Positions 1 through 8,629 of a stretch of DNA of 64,000 bases are shown piece by piece (position 1 is the stretch's first letter; the number at the start of each line of letters is the position of its first letter). The DNA is from Azovibrio restrictus DSM 23866. Lineage in GTDB: Bacteria > Pseudomonadota > Gammaproteobacteria > Burkholderiales > Rhodocyclaceae. The notes beneath the pieces were generated by a model that worked only from the letters and a program-made list of their open reading frames with translations, was not told the origin of the DNA and did not search any database. The translations under genes were made by a program, and so were the position numbers. The stretch covers positions 1 through 64,000 of the forward strand of contig NZ_AUCH01000009.1 in NCBI RefSeq assembly GCF_000429665.1, read 5' to 3'.

Positions 1-2
1 CC

Positions 3-1445
3 GATGCCGACCCAGGCATCCCGGGCATTCAGCTCTCCGGCTCCGCCGCTCACATCAATGCGCTGCTCGCCAATGCCACCTTCTCCGCTACTGCCGCTGG
101 CGCCGCTTCCATTTCCTTCTCCCTCTCCGATGGCACTGCCCCTCCCGTCACCGCTTCCTACCTCCTCAGCGCTTCTTCCGGTGGAACTCCCGGGGGGGAC
201 CCCGGTAACGGTAATCCCGGCGGCGGCGACCCCGGCGGCGAAACAACCGATGATGGGGACGATGTCCCCGATACCATCGAGGATGATGTCCCGGCTCTGC
301 CTCCCTCTAATGGCGCCTCACCCGTCGCCGGCGACGGTAACGGCGACGGCATCAAGGACAGCTCTCAGGCCAGCGTCACTTCCCTGACCTTCCTCGATAC
401 CGATACTGCCGTCAGCAATCCCGGCAATGCCCCTACTACCTATGTCTCTCTCGTCGCCGATTCCAACAGCGGCATCCCCAATAATCAGTCCGGCGCCACC
501 ATCACCCACATCGCCCAGCTCGATGCCCCCGCCTCCCTCCCTTCCGGCGTCCAGATGCCCCTCGGACAAATCGCCTTCTCCGTCGACCTCCCTGCCTCCG
601 GCATCACCGAAACCTTCAGCCTCTTCGTCGATGCCGACTCCGGCATCAACAGTTACTGGAAGCAAAACACCGACGGTATCTGGGTCGATATCGCCTCACA
701 GGTCACTTACATCGGTAACAAGGTCCGCATCGATTTCAGCATCACCGATGGCGGCCCCTTCGACAAGGACGGCATCGCCAACGGCGTCATCGTCGACCCC
801 GGCGCCCTCGGCGTCGCATCCCGGCCTCTGCCTACCACCGCTCAACTCGTCACCGGCCTTTATGTCGGCTACTACGATCGTGCCCCCGATGCCGAAGGCC
901 TTGCCTACTGGGTCAGTCAGATCGACCAAGGCACAGCTTCCCTCGATGACGTCTCTTCCCTCTTCTCCTCTCATCCCAGGTTCGCCCAGGAGTATGGCTC
1001 TCTCTCCGATGCTCAGTTCGTCGCCGCACTCTACGAGAACATCCTCGGCAATACCGGCGACGCCGAGGGCCTTGCCTTCTGGCAGAACCAGCTCGCATCC
1101 CTTTCCAAGTCCCAGCTCGTCACCCAGTTCGTCTACAGCTCCCTTAGTGCCGATCTATCTGCCGCACTCCAGAACGGCGACCTCTCCCAGAGCGAGTTCC
1201 TCTCCGCTTATCAGCGCCAGTCCCTCTTCGACAACCAGGTCGATACCGGCCTTGCATTCGCCGACCTCGGCAGTCTCACCGTCCCATCCCATGATGCCAA
1301 CCACCTCGGCGACGATGTCGCCTATCTCGCCGCCATCCGCGTCCTCGAAAACATCTCTTCCGACTACGCTTCCTTCTCCGATATCTCCGTCACCCTCGCC
1401 GGACTACACAACAATCCAGATGCCATGAATATCATCATGGCCTAA
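3..1445 (+). CDS. C-terminal part of a DUF4214 surface/secreted protein (partial)
   Basis: The reading frame is open from the left edge to a TAA at 1443-1445, so the N-terminus lies outside the window. It begins with a Ser/Ala-rich stretch and then a Gly/Asp/Pro linker (about nt 180-300). Next is a region resembling choice-of-anchor U domains (ending near D-K-D-G-I-A-N-G-V-I), then a DUF4214 domain (about nt 840-1160) with paired motifs R-A-P-D-A-E-G-L-A-Y-W and G-D-A-E-G-L-A-F-W. DUF4214 is common in large secreted or S-layer-like proteins; no function is assigned here. Codon use is odd for the window: Leu is mostly CTC rather than CTG, and Ser TCC, Ala GCC and Val GTC dominate. A GC-rich hairpin follows the stop. 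Confidence 0.75.
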   Translation, partial: DADPGIPGIQLSGSAAHINALLANATFSATAAGAASISFSLSDGTAPPVTASYLLSASSGGTPGGDPGNGNPGGGDPGGETTDDGDDVPDTIEDDVPALPPSNGASPVAGDGNGDGIKDSSQASVTSLTFLDTDTAVSNPGNAPTTYVSLVADSNSGIPNNQSGATITHIAQLDAPASLPSGVQMPLGQIAFSVDLPASGITETFSLFVDADSGINSYWKQNTDGIWVDIASQVTYIGNKVRIDFSITDGGPFDKDGIANGVIVDPGALGVASRPLPTTAQLVTGLYVGYYDRAPDAEGLAYWVSQIDQGTASLDDVSSLFSSHPRFAQEYGSLSDAQFVAALYENILGNTGDAEGLAFWQNQLASLSKSQLVTQFVYSSLSADLSAALQNGDLSQSEFLSAYQRQSLFDNQVDTGLAFADLGSLTVPSHDANHLGDDVAYLAAIRVLENISSDYASFSDISVTLAGLHNNPDAMNIIMA

Positions 1446-1459
1446 CCCCCCCTCTCACA

Positions 1460-1484
1460 CCCCCCCGCCTGGCCGGCGGGGGGG
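1460..1484 (+). terminator. GC-only hairpin after the DUF4214 gene
   Basis: A 10-bp perfect stem (CCCCCCCGCC / GGCGGGGGGG) with a 5-nt loop lies between two convergent genes. It has no T-tract, so intrinsic termination is uncertain, but its position fits a shared terminator. Confidence 0.45.
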
Positions 1485-1522
1485 GCAAGGACTGTCACAC
1501 CAAAATTCCAGCGAGCTTGGCC

Positions 1523-2386
1523 TCACTCCCCCATCAGCAAGAAGGGGTTGATGCCGATGCGCTGGTAGTTTTCCTCGCTCACCAGGATGTCCAGGGCCAG
1601 GCTGGCCAGGTCGTCGGCGATGGGGTCCAGGCCCGGGGCCTTTTTCTCCACCAGAAGTTTCAGGTAGCTGCGGCAGCCGTCGCAGGTTTCGGCCTGGGCG
1701 CCGCCCTCCTGGCCGTCTATGGATTGATAGCTCAGGTCCTTGGCGTCGCCGCAGCTGACGCAGGTGGCCCGCACGTGGTGCCAGGCCGTGTGGCAGAGAC
1801 CGCAGTGGAGATGGCGCTGGCCTTCCACTTCGGCGCCACTGTGGATGACGCCGGCCACGGGGGCGCTGCCGCAGACGGGGCAGGCGCGGGCGGTGGCCGT
1901 GGCGGCGATGCTGCCCGGCGTGAGGCTGGCCGCATGGCGGCTCCAGGCCAGTTGCAGGGCCGCCATGGCGAAGGGAGCGTGGATCATGTCCGCCGCCCCC
2001 AGCTGGCCGCCGATGATGCGGCCCGCCAGGGCCTCCTGCTCAGCCGCGCAGCTGCCGGCCAGCGCGGCCCGGGCCGCTTCGGCGGTTTGCGGCAGCCGGC
2101 CCGCCAGCTGTTGCAGCAGGGCGGCCAGGTCGTGGCGCCATTGCTGTTCGGGGCTGTCGGCCTGGGCCGGCTGGGTGGCCACCAGGTGCTGGGCATCATT
2201 CAAACAAGCCACGAAACCCATCCAGTCTTCCAGGGGGTTCCCCGGAGCCAGCTGCCGCAGGCGCCCGGCCCGGGCCTGGAACAGGCGGCCGGGATCGGGC
2301 AGGCGCAGGGGCACCGGGGACTGGCCGGGGACTAGGCCGGCGGCTTCCATGGCGGCAGCGGTGTCATCGGAGGGGTGCAGGGACAT
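1523..2386 (-). CDS. fdhE: FdhE, formate dehydrogenase accessory protein
   Basis: This 287-aa protein fits the FdhE family, rubredoxin-like iron proteins needed for maturation and activity of respiratory formate dehydrogenases. The C-terminal half carries four CxxC pairs (C169/C172, C195/C198, C209/C212, C235/C238) within motifs such as A-C-P-V-C-G and A-T-C-V-S-C-G, which are the family's metal ligands. The ATG at 2386 is preceded by GGAG, and upstream in-frame codons look non-coding, so this start was chosen over one 225 nt further upstream. It is transcribed divergently from fdnGHI, with the intergenic region holding a long palindrome. The role is family knowledge; the pairing with fdnGHI supports it. 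Confidence 0.92.
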   Translation of the reverse strand: MSLHPSDDTAAAMEAAGLVPGQSPVPLRLPDPGRLFQARAGRLRQLAPGNPLEDWMGFVACLNDAQHLVATQPAQADSPEQQWRHDLAALLQQLAGRLPQTAEAARAALAGSCAAEQEALAGRIIGGQLGAADMIHAPFAMAALQLAWSRHAASLTPGSIAATATARACPVCGSAPVAGVIHSGAEVEGQRHLHCGLCHTAWHHVRATCVSCGDAKDLSYQSIDGQEGGAQAETCDGCRSYLKLLVEKKAPGLDPIADDLASLALDILVSEENYQRIGINPFLLMGE

Positions 2387-2509
2387 GGGTGAATCTCCAG
2401 GAAAAGGGGGCCGGAGCTTCCGGCTCCGGGCAAAGGCGGAACGATAGCAAAAAACGGGCGCGCCCTGCCTGCGGCGCCAGCAGGGGCGGCGGCCGCTCCA
2501 GCCGGCTGC

Positions 2510-2557
2510 CCGACCGGGCCATTTTGTCCCGCCTCCTGGACAAAATGGCCCGGTCGG
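2510..2557. promoter_or_regulatory. Perfect 20-bp inverted repeat between fdhE and fdnG
   Basis: The left arm CCGACCGGGCCATTTTGTCC (2510-2529) is exactly complementary to 2538-2557 across an 8-nt spacer. It sits between divergent start codons, so it is not an ordinary 3' terminator. It may be an operator, an mRNA leader hairpin for fdhE, or a small palindromic repeat element; the sequence does not decide. Confidence 0.5.
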
Positions 2558-2605
2558 AACCAGGGTTGGCGGGAATATCCCTTGCAGCAACAAGGATTCA
2601 GCCCG

Positions 2606-2621
2606 TGGCATGGAACCTGCC
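2606..2621 (+). promoter_or_regulatory. Sigma-54-like -24/-12 promoter candidate for fdnGHI
   Basis: TGGCATGGAACCTGCC resembles the sigma-54 consensus TGGCACG-N4-TTGCW, with the invariant GG and GC elements at the correct 10-nt spacing. Two consensus bases differ. It lies about 95 nt upstream of the fdnG ATG. This is a pattern match only; no activator site was identified. Confidence 0.3.
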
Positions 2622-2714
2622 TGTAGGGCGGCTCAAGCCGGGGAGAAAGGGGCTTTCCACGGCCCCCGAGGGGCAACAGGAATCCCGGCAGGTTCCGCAC
2701 ATAAGGGAGGTTTC

Positions 2715-5700
2715 ATGCAAGTCACTAGACGGCAGTTTTTCAAGGTCTCGGCCGCAGGTCTTTCTGCTTCCAGCCTGGCTGTCCTGGGTTACGCACCCGG
2801 CACGGCGCTGGCCGATGTCCGCCAGTACAAGCTCAACCGCGCCACCGAGACCCGCAACAATTGCACCTATTGTTCCGTGGGCTGCGGCATTCTGATGTAT
2901 AGCCTGGGCGATGGCGCCAAGAACGCCACGAAGAAGATTTTCCACATCGAGGGGGACCCGGACCATCCGGTCAGCCGCGGCTCCCTCTGCCCCAAGGGCG
3001 CGGGCCTGATCGACTACATCCATAGTCCCCAGCGCCTCAAGTATCCCGAGGTGCGGGAAGCCGGCAGCAATGAATGGAAGCGCATCTCCTGGGACGAGGC
3101 CATCGAGCGCATCGCCCGGCTGATGAAGGATGACCGGGACGCCAACTTCATCGAGAAGAACGAGAAGGGCCAGCTGGTGAACCGCTGGACCACCACCGGC
3201 ATGTTGGGCTCCTCCGCCGCCAGCAACGAGACCGGCATCCTCGACGTGAAGTTCGCCCGGGCCCTGGGCATGGTGCACCTGGAAAACCAGGCCCGCCTCT
3301 GCCATGGCCCCTCCGTGGCCGGCCTGGCGCCCTCCTTCGGGCGCGGTGCCATGACCAACAACTGGGTGGATATCAAGAACGCCAACGTGATCCTGGTGAT
3401 GGGCGGCAACCCCGCCGAAGCCCACCCGGTGGGGTTCAAGTGGGCCGTGGAAGCCAAGATCAAGAACAACGCCTACATGATGGTGGTGGACCCCCGCTTC
3501 AACCGCAGCGCCGCCGTGGCCGACTTCTACGCCCCGATCCGGGCCGGCGCCGATGCCGCCTTCCTGCTCGGCATCGCCAACTACCTGCTGGGCAACGACA
3601 AGATCCAGCACGAGTACGTCAAGGCCTACACCAACGCGCCCCTGATCGTGCGCGAGGATTTCAGCTTCGAGGAAGGCCTGTTCAGCGGCTACGACGCCGA
3701 GAAGCGCAGCTATGACCGCTCCTCCTGGGCCTACGAGCTGGGTGCCGACGGTTATGCCTTGCGCGACGACACCCTGCAGCATCCGCGCTGCGTCTTCAAC
3801 CTGCTCAAGAAGCACGTGGAGCGCTACACGCCGGAGATGGTCAGCAGCATCTGCGGCACCCCCAAGGAAGACTTCCTGCACGTCTGCGAGAAGCTGGCTG
3901 CCACCTCGGCACCCGACAAGACCACCAGCATCCTCTACGCCCTGGGCTGGACCCATCACGTGGGCGGCTCCCAGATCATCCGCGCCTCGGCCATCGTGCA
4001 ACTGCTGCTGGGCAACATCGGTATGCCCGGCGGCGGCATCAACGCCCTGCGCGGCCACTCCAACGTCCAGGGCTTCACCGACCTGGGCGTGCTCACCACC
4101 ATGCTGCCCGGCTACCTGACCCTGCCCAACGAGAATCAGGAATCCCTGAAGACCTACCTGGAGCAGCGCACCCCCAAGACCCTGGTGGACAAGCAGATCA
4201 ACTTCTGGAAGAACACCCCCAAGTTCATGGTCAGCTTCCTCAAGGGCATGTGGGGCGAGCATGCCACCGCCGAGAACGAGTGGGGCTACCACTGGCTGCC
4301 CAAGTGGGACCGCAGCTACGACGTGATGGCCTTCGTCGAGCAGATGGCCAAGGGCAAGGCCAACGGCTACCTCATCCAGGGCTTCAACGTGATCGCCGCC
4401 GCCGCCTCTTCGGGCAAGGTGCGCGAGGGCCTGGCCAAGCTCAAGTACATGGTGGTGATCGACCCCCTGCAGACGGAAACCTCCTCCTTCTGGCAGAACC
4501 ACGGAGAGTTCAACGAGGTGAACCCGGCCGAAATCCAGACCACCGTGTTCCGCCTGCCCTCCTCCTGCTTTGCCGAGGAAACGGGCTCCATCGCCAACTC
4601 CGGCCGCTGGCTGCAATGGCACTGGGCCGGCCAGACGCCTCCCCACGAAGCCTGGCACGACGGCAAGATCCTCGGCACCCTGCTGATGAAGCTGCGCGAA
4701 CTCTATGCCAAGGAAGGCGGCGTCTGCCCCGAGCCGCTGATGAACGTGGACTGGCATTACCACGATCCCAAGGACCCGCATCCGGAAGAGGTGGCCAAGC
4801 AGATGAACGGCTACGCGCTGGCTGACCTGTTCGACGACAAGGGCAACCAGATCGCCAAGAAGGGGGACCTGCTCGCCAGCTTCGCCCACCTGCGCGACGA
4901 CGGCACGACCACCAGCCTGTGCTGGATCTACACCGGCCAATGGACCCAGGCCGGCAACATGATGGCGCGCCGGGACAATACCGACACCGGCTTTGGCAAC
5001 ACCCCGGGCTGGGCCTTCGCCTGGCCGGCCAACCGGCGCCTCTTGTACAACCGCGCCTCCGCCGACCCGGCCGGCAAGCCCTGGGACCCGAAGCGCCAGT
5101 TCCTGAGCTGGGACGGCGCCAAGTGGAGCGGCGCCGACGTGCCCGACTACCCGATCACGGCAGCCCCCGGCAGCGGGGTGAGTCCCTTCATCATGCTCCA
5201 GGACGGGGTGGGCCACCTGTTCTCCCTCGGGGCCATGACCGACGGGCCCTTCCCCGAGCATTACGAGCCCGAGGAAAGCCCGATCCCGGCCAACCCCCTG
5301 CACGAGAAAAACGGCCAGAGCCCGGTGGCGCGCATCTTCAAGGATGACAAGCCCAGCTTCGGCAGCCGGGAGGAGTTCCCCTACGTGGCCACCTCCTACT
5401 CGATCACCGAGATGTTCCGCCACTGGACCAAGCACGCCCGCCTGAACGCCATCGCCCAACCCGAGCAGTTCGTGGAGATCAGCGAAAAGCTGGCCGCCAA
5501 GAAGGGCATCAAGGCCGGCGACCTGATCAAGGTCTCCAGCAAGCGCGGCTTCATCCGCGGCAAGGCCGTGGTCACCAAGCGGGTGATGACCCTGCAGGTG
5601 GCCGGTCAGGAAGTGGAACAGGTGGGCATTCCCGTGCATTGGGGCTTCGAGGGCACGACCCGCAAGGGCTTCCTGGCCAACACCCTGAGCCCCCGCGTCG

Positions 5701-5762
5701 GCGATGCCAACACCCACACCCCGGAATACAAGGCCTTCCTGGTCAATGTTGAAAAGGCTTGA
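2715..5762 (+). CDS. fdnG: Formate dehydrogenase-N type catalytic subunit (Mo-bisMGD, Cys version)
   Basis: This 1015-aa periplasmic catalytic subunit oxidises formate to CO2 and passes electrons to the iron-sulfur subunit. The N-terminus has a twin-arginine signal (T-R-R-Q-F-F-K at 4-10, then a hydrophobic stretch). A [4Fe-4S] cluster is ligated by C50, C53, C57 and C92, the same positions as in E. coli FdnG. The active-site residue in R-L-C-H-G-P-S is Cys196, encoded by TGC where E. coli FdnG has selenocysteine, so no UGA readthrough is needed. The ATG at 2715 follows AAGGGAGG and directly begins the Tat signal. It is first in the operon fdnG-fdnH-fdnI, followed by fdhD. FdoG/FdhA naming is equally possible. 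Confidence 0.96.
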   Translation: MQVTRRQFFKVSAAGLSASSLAVLGYAPGTALADVRQYKLNRATETRNNCTYCSVGCGILMYSLGDGAKNATKKIFHIEGDPDHPVSRGSLCPKGAGLIDYIHSPQRLKYPEVREAGSNEWKRISWDEAIERIARLMKDDRDANFIEKNEKGQLVNRWTTTGMLGSSAASNETGILDVKFARALGMVHLENQARLCHGPSVAGLAPSFGRGAMTNNWVDIKNANVILVMGGNPAEAHPVGFKWAVEAKIKNNAYMMVVDPRFNRSAAVADFYAPIRAGADAAFLLGIANYLLGNDKIQHEYVKAYTNAPLIVREDFSFEEGLFSGYDAEKRSYDRSSWAYELGADGYALRDDTLQHPRCVFNLLKKHVERYTPEMVSSICGTPKEDFLHVCEKLAATSAPDKTTSILYALGWTHHVGGSQIIRASAIVQLLLGNIGMPGGGINALRGHSNVQGFTDLGVLTTMLPGYLTLPNENQESLKTYLEQRTPKTLVDKQINFWKNTPKFMVSFLKGMWGEHATAENEWGYHWLPKWDRSYDVMAFVEQMAKGKANGYLIQGFNVIAAAASSGKVREGLAKLKYMVVIDPLQTETSSFWQNHGEFNEVNPAEIQTTVFRLPSSCFAEETGSIANSGRWLQWHWAGQTPPHEAWHDGKILGTLLMKLRELYAKEGGVCPEPLMNVDWHYHDPKDPHPEEVAKQMNGYALADLFDDKGNQIAKKGDLLASFAHLRDDGTTTSLCWIYTGQWTQAGNMMARRDNTDTGFGNTPGWAFAWPANRRLLYNRASADPAGKPWDPKRQFLSWDGAKWSGADVPDYPITAAPGSGVSPFIMLQDGVGHLFSLGAMTDGPFPEHYEPEESPIPANPLHEKNGQSPVARIFKDDKPSFGSREEFPYVATSYSITEMFRHWTKHARLNAIAQPEQFVEISEKLAAKKGIKAGDLIKVSSKRGFIRGKAVVTKRVMTLQVAGQEVEQVGIPVHWGFEGTTRKGFLANTLSPRVGDANTHTPEYKAFLVNVEKA

Positions 5763-5773
5763 GGAACAACACC

Positions 5774-6679
5774 ATGTCCATGCAATCCCAAGACATCATC
5801 CGGCGCTCGGCCACCTCCGGCCTGACGCCGCCCCCCCAGGTCCGCGACCACAAGCTGGAAGTGGCCAAGCTCATCGACGTGTCCATCTGCATCGGCTGCA
5901 AGGGCTGCCAGGTGGCCTGCTCCGAATGGAACGACATCCGCGACGAAGTGGGCCACAACCACGGGGTCTATGACAACCCGGTGGACCTTTCCGCCAAGAG
6001 CTGGACCGTGATGCGCTTCGCCGAGCACCAGGACGAAGGCGGCCGGCTCCAGTGGCTGATAAGGAAGGACGGCTGCATGCACTGCGCCGACCCGGGCTGC
6101 CTCAAGGCCTGCCCCTCCCCCGGCGCCATCATCCAGTACGCCAACGGCGTGGTGGATTTCCAGTCCGAGCAATGCATCGGCTGCGGCTACTGCGTCGCTG
6201 GCTGCCCCTTCAATGTGCCGCGCATCAACAAGGACGACAACAAGGCCTACAAGTGCACCCTGTGCTCGGACCGGCTCGCCGTCGGCCAGGAGCCTTCCTG
6301 CGTCAAGACCTGCCCCACCGGCGCCATCCAGTTCGGCACCAAGGAGGACATGAAGCAGGTCGCCGCCCAGCGCATCAAGGACCTGCAGGCCCGGGGTTTC
6401 AAGAACGCCGGCCTCTACGACCCGGAAGGGGTGGGCGGCACCCACGTGATGTACGTGCTGCACCACGCCGACCGGCCCGAGCTGTACAGCAACCTGCCCA
6501 AGGACCCGCAGATCAGCACCACCGTCAGCCTCTGGAAGGGCATGTTGAAACCCCTGGCCACCATCGGCATCGCCGCCGCCGGCCTGTTCGGCTTCCTGCA
6601 CTACACCACGGTCGGCCCCAACCGGGCCGAAGAGGAGGACGAGCATGAACAACACGAAACCGAAGAGGTGAGCAAATGA
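5774..6679 (+). CDS. fdnH: Formate dehydrogenase iron-sulfur (beta) subunit
   Basis: This 301-aa electron-transfer subunit relays electrons from FdnG to the cytochrome b subunit. Four ferredoxin-like cysteine groups are visible: C-I-G-C-K-G-C-Q-V-A-C, C-M-H-C-A-D-P-G-C, C-I-G-C-G-Y-C-V-A-G-C and C-T-L-C-S-D-R-L, together binding four [4Fe-4S] clusters as in FDH-N. A single membrane anchor lies near the C-terminus (P-L-A-T-I-G-I-A-A-A-G-L-F-G-F), followed by an acidic E/H-rich tail. The ATG at 5774 has GAGG 8 nt upstream; an in-frame TTG overlapping the fdnG stop is less likely. Its stop overlaps the fdnI start (ATGA), implying translational coupling. Confidence 0.95.
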   Translation: MSMQSQDIIRRSATSGLTPPPQVRDHKLEVAKLIDVSICIGCKGCQVACSEWNDIRDEVGHNHGVYDNPVDLSAKSWTVMRFAEHQDEGGRLQWLIRKDGCMHCADPGCLKACPSPGAIIQYANGVVDFQSEQCIGCGYCVAGCPFNVPRINKDDNKAYKCTLCSDRLAVGQEPSCVKTCPTGAIQFGTKEDMKQVAAQRIKDLQARGFKNAGLYDPEGVGGTHVMYVLHHADRPELYSNLPKDPQISTTVSLWKGMLKPLATIGIAAAGLFGFLHYTTVGPNRAEEEDEHEQHETEEVSK

Positions 6680-7296
6680 AGGAACAGCTGATCCAGCGCT
6701 ACAGCGCCGCCGAACGCATCAACCACTGGGTGGTGGCCTGGTGCTTCATCTTCCTGGCGATTTCCGGCCTGGCCTTCTTCTACCCGGCCTTCTTCTGGCT
6801 CACCGGCATTTTCGGCACGCCCCAGCTGGCCCGCATCGTCCATCCCTTCATCGGGGTGGTGATGTTCCTGGGCTTTGCCCGCCAGTTCTTCCGCTACTAC
6901 CACCACAACTTCATCAACAAGGAAGACGTGAAGTGGATGAAGGCCGTGGGCGAGGTGATGAAGGGTAACGAAGTGGGCGACATCGGCCGCTACAACGGCG
7001 GCCAGAAGGGCATGTTCTGGCTGATGGTGGGCTGCATGGTGGTGCTGATGGCCACCGGCTTCATCGCCTGGCGTCCCTATTTCGCCGGCCTGTTCCCGAT
7101 CCCGGTGATCCGCCTGGCCCTGCTGCTGCACGCCAGCGCCGCCCTGGCCCTGATCGCCGGCATCATCGTGCACGTCTATGCGGCCATCTGGGTCCAGGGC
7201 ACGATCCGCGCCATGGCCGAAGGGGTGGTCACCCACGCCTGGGCCAAGAAGCACCATCCCCGCTGGTTCCGGGAAATGACCGGACGCAAGTCCTGA
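6676..7296 (+). CDS. fdnI: Formate dehydrogenase cytochrome b556 (gamma) subunit
   Basis: This 206-aa integral membrane di-heme cytochrome b receives electrons from FdnH and reduces quinone at the inner membrane. Four hydrophobic helices are visible, beginning with the segment W-V-V-A-W-C-F-I-F-L-A-I-S-G-L-A-F-F. Candidate heme-ligand histidines include H17 in the N-terminal R-I-N-H-W motif, the H in R-I-V-H-P-F and those in the last helices (L-L-L-H-A-S and I-V-H-V-Y). Length and topology match FdnI/FdoI. The ATG overlaps the fdnH stop by 4 nt. A GC-rich hairpin separates it from fdhD. Confidence 0.95.
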   Translation: MKEQLIQRYSAAERINHWVVAWCFIFLAISGLAFFYPAFFWLTGIFGTPQLARIVHPFIGVVMFLGFARQFFRYYHHNFINKEDVKWMKAVGEVMKGNEVGDIGRYNGGQKGMFWLMVGCMVVLMATGFIAWRPYFAGLFPIPVIRLALLLHASAALALIAGIIVHVYAAIWVQGTIRAMAEGVVTHAWAKKHHPRWFREMTGRKS

Positions 7297-7309
7297 GTCC
7301 CATCCGGCA

Positions 7310-7331
7310 GGCGGGGCCTCCGGGCCCCGCC
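7310..7331 (+). terminator. Intercistronic hairpin between fdnI and fdhD
   Basis: A 9-bp perfect stem (GGCGGGGCC / GGCCCCGCC) has a 4-nt loop and no T-run. It could protect the 3' end of the fdnGHI message or partly terminate before fdhD. Confidence 0.45.
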
Positions 7332-7362
7332 ACCTTCAGCTGAACTCCGCACTGGACAGACC

Positions 7363-8316
7363 ATGAATCTGGAATCCCGCAAGCTGCTGCCCCAGGAGGG
7401 CTACGACGACGAGGCCGATACCGGCGAATACGCCACGGTCTGCCGCACCACGGTATTGCGCCTGGATGGCGGCGAGGCCGACACCTGCGACGATCACGTG
7501 GTGGAAGAGGTCCCGGTGGCCCTGGTGTACAACGGCATTTCCCACGCGGTGATGCTGGCCACGCCGGACAATCTGGAAGACATGGCCCTGGGCTTTTCCC
7601 TGACCGAAGGCATCCTGGCAAGCCCGGGCGAGCTGTACGGCATCGAGCTGGTATCCGGCTGCCAGGGGCTGGAAGTGCACATGGAAATTTCCTCCCGCCG
7701 CTTCGCCGCCTTGAAGGAGCTGCGCCGCAGCCTGTCCGGGCGCACCGGCTGCGGTCTGTGCGGGGTGGAAAGCCTGGCCGCCGTGGCCCGGCCCTACCGC
7801 CCCCTGCAGCGAGGCCTGCTGCTGCCAGCCGGGGCCGTGGCCCGGGCCCTGGGCCAGCTGCCGGACTGGCAGCAGTTGCACCGGATCACCGGCGCCGTAC
7901 ATGGCGCCGCCTGGGTGGATGGCCTGGGTCAGATCCATGCCCTGCGGGAAGACGTGGGCCGCCACAATGCCCTGGACAAACTGATCGGCTGGATGGCCAA
8001 GCACCGGATGGACCCGTCCAGCGGCTTCGCCCTGGTATCCAGCCGGGCCAGTTACGAGATGGTGCAGAAGTGCGCCACGGCGGGCATCGGCTGTCTGGTG
8101 GCCATTTCCGCGCCCACCGGTCTGGCTGTGCGCATGGCTACGGAAGCAGGGCTGACCCTGGCCGGCTTTGCCCGGGGCCAGCGCCTGGTGGTCTATAGCC
8201 ACCCGGAATATCTGGCCGCTGAAGGCGTGAGCGCCTCCCGTCCCCTGGGGCCCTGCCAGGATGACGTGGCCCAGGAACCCCTGCCCCCCAGGAGCGGCGG
8301 CCGCACCCTGATGTGA
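7363..8316 (+). CDS. fdhD: FdhD, sulfurtransferase for formate dehydrogenase maturation
   Basis: FdhD transfers sulfur from a cysteine desulfurase to the molybdenum cofactor and is required for formate dehydrogenase activity. The 317-aa product has the conserved C-G-L-C-G-V-E motif (around residues 128-134, nt 7744-7764), whose cysteines accept the sulfur. It also has the family blocks F-S-L-T-E-G-I-L, E-D-V-G-R-H-N-A-L-D-K and S-S-R-A-S-Y-E-M-V-Q-K. It lies downstream of fdnGHI in the same direction, consistent with a dedicated maturation factor. The N-terminus (about 25 aa before the first conserved block) is acidic and poorly conserved, so the exact start is less certain. Confidence 0.95.
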   Translation: MNLESRKLLPQEGYDDEADTGEYATVCRTTVLRLDGGEADTCDDHVVEEVPVALVYNGISHAVMLATPDNLEDMALGFSLTEGILASPGELYGIELVSGCQGLEVHMEISSRRFAALKELRRSLSGRTGCGLCGVESLAAVARPYRPLQRGLLLPAGAVARALGQLPDWQQLHRITGAVHGAAWVDGLGQIHALREDVGRHNALDKLIGWMAKHRMDPSSGFALVSSRASYEMVQKCATAGIGCLVAISAPTGLAVRMATEAGLTLAGFARGQRLVVYSHPEYLAAEGVSASRPLGPCQDDVAQEPLPPRSGGRTLM

Positions 8317-8329
8317 GGCAGGAGCGGTC

Positions 8330-8629
8330 CTAAGCCGCCAGGCTGGCCAGATCGGCCAGCCTTTTTTCGTCCACGCCTTCCACCCGCAGCACCTTCTGCC
8401 GGGAAGTCTGGCCGCTCTTCAAGCTCACCGCGGCCCGGGGCAGCTGCAGCAGTTCCGCCACGAAGGCCACCAGGGCCGTATTGGCCTTGCCATCCACGGG
8501 AGGCGCGGCCAGGCGTATCTTCAGGGCCTCCCCGTGCAGGCCGGCGACGCTGCTCTTCTTGGCGCCGGGCTGGATGTGCAGGGAGAGGCAGAAAGCCCCG
8601 TCCCGGTCCTGACGGTACCAGCTGCTCAC
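8330..8629 (-). CDS. yggU: DUF167/YggU family protein
   Basis: This small 99-aa DUF167 protein has the signature I-Q-P-G-A-K-K-S and the block L-A-A-P-P-V-D-G-K-A-N, followed by the basic C-terminal half. Function is unknown. I chose a GTG start at 8629 that overlaps the yggT stop (GTGA). It gives the usual family length, and no suitable ATG is present. The order yggS-proC-yggT-DUF167 is a widespread proteobacterial cluster. Confidence 0.88.
   Translation of the reverse strand: MSSWYRQDRDGAFCLSLHIQPGAKKSSVAGLHGEALKIRLAAPPVDGKANTALVAFVAELLQLPRAAVSLKSGQTSRQKVLRVEGVDEKRLADLASLAA

Noticed and set aside
427..1428. Ser/Pro/Thr-rich frame overlapping the DUF4214 gene on the plus strand
   Set aside because: It arises from the C-ending codon bias of the true frame, which carries the DUF4214 motifs.
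3300..3302. Possible selenocysteine codon at the formate dehydrogenase active site
   Set aside because: The codon is TGC (Cys196), so no selenocysteine insertion is needed and no SECIS-like element was sought further.
2598..5717. Very long open frame on the minus strand opposite fdnG
   Set aside because: It is antisense to a clearly coding gene; composition (runs of Gly/Val/His/Leu) is that of a GC-rich shadow frame, and it has no domain.
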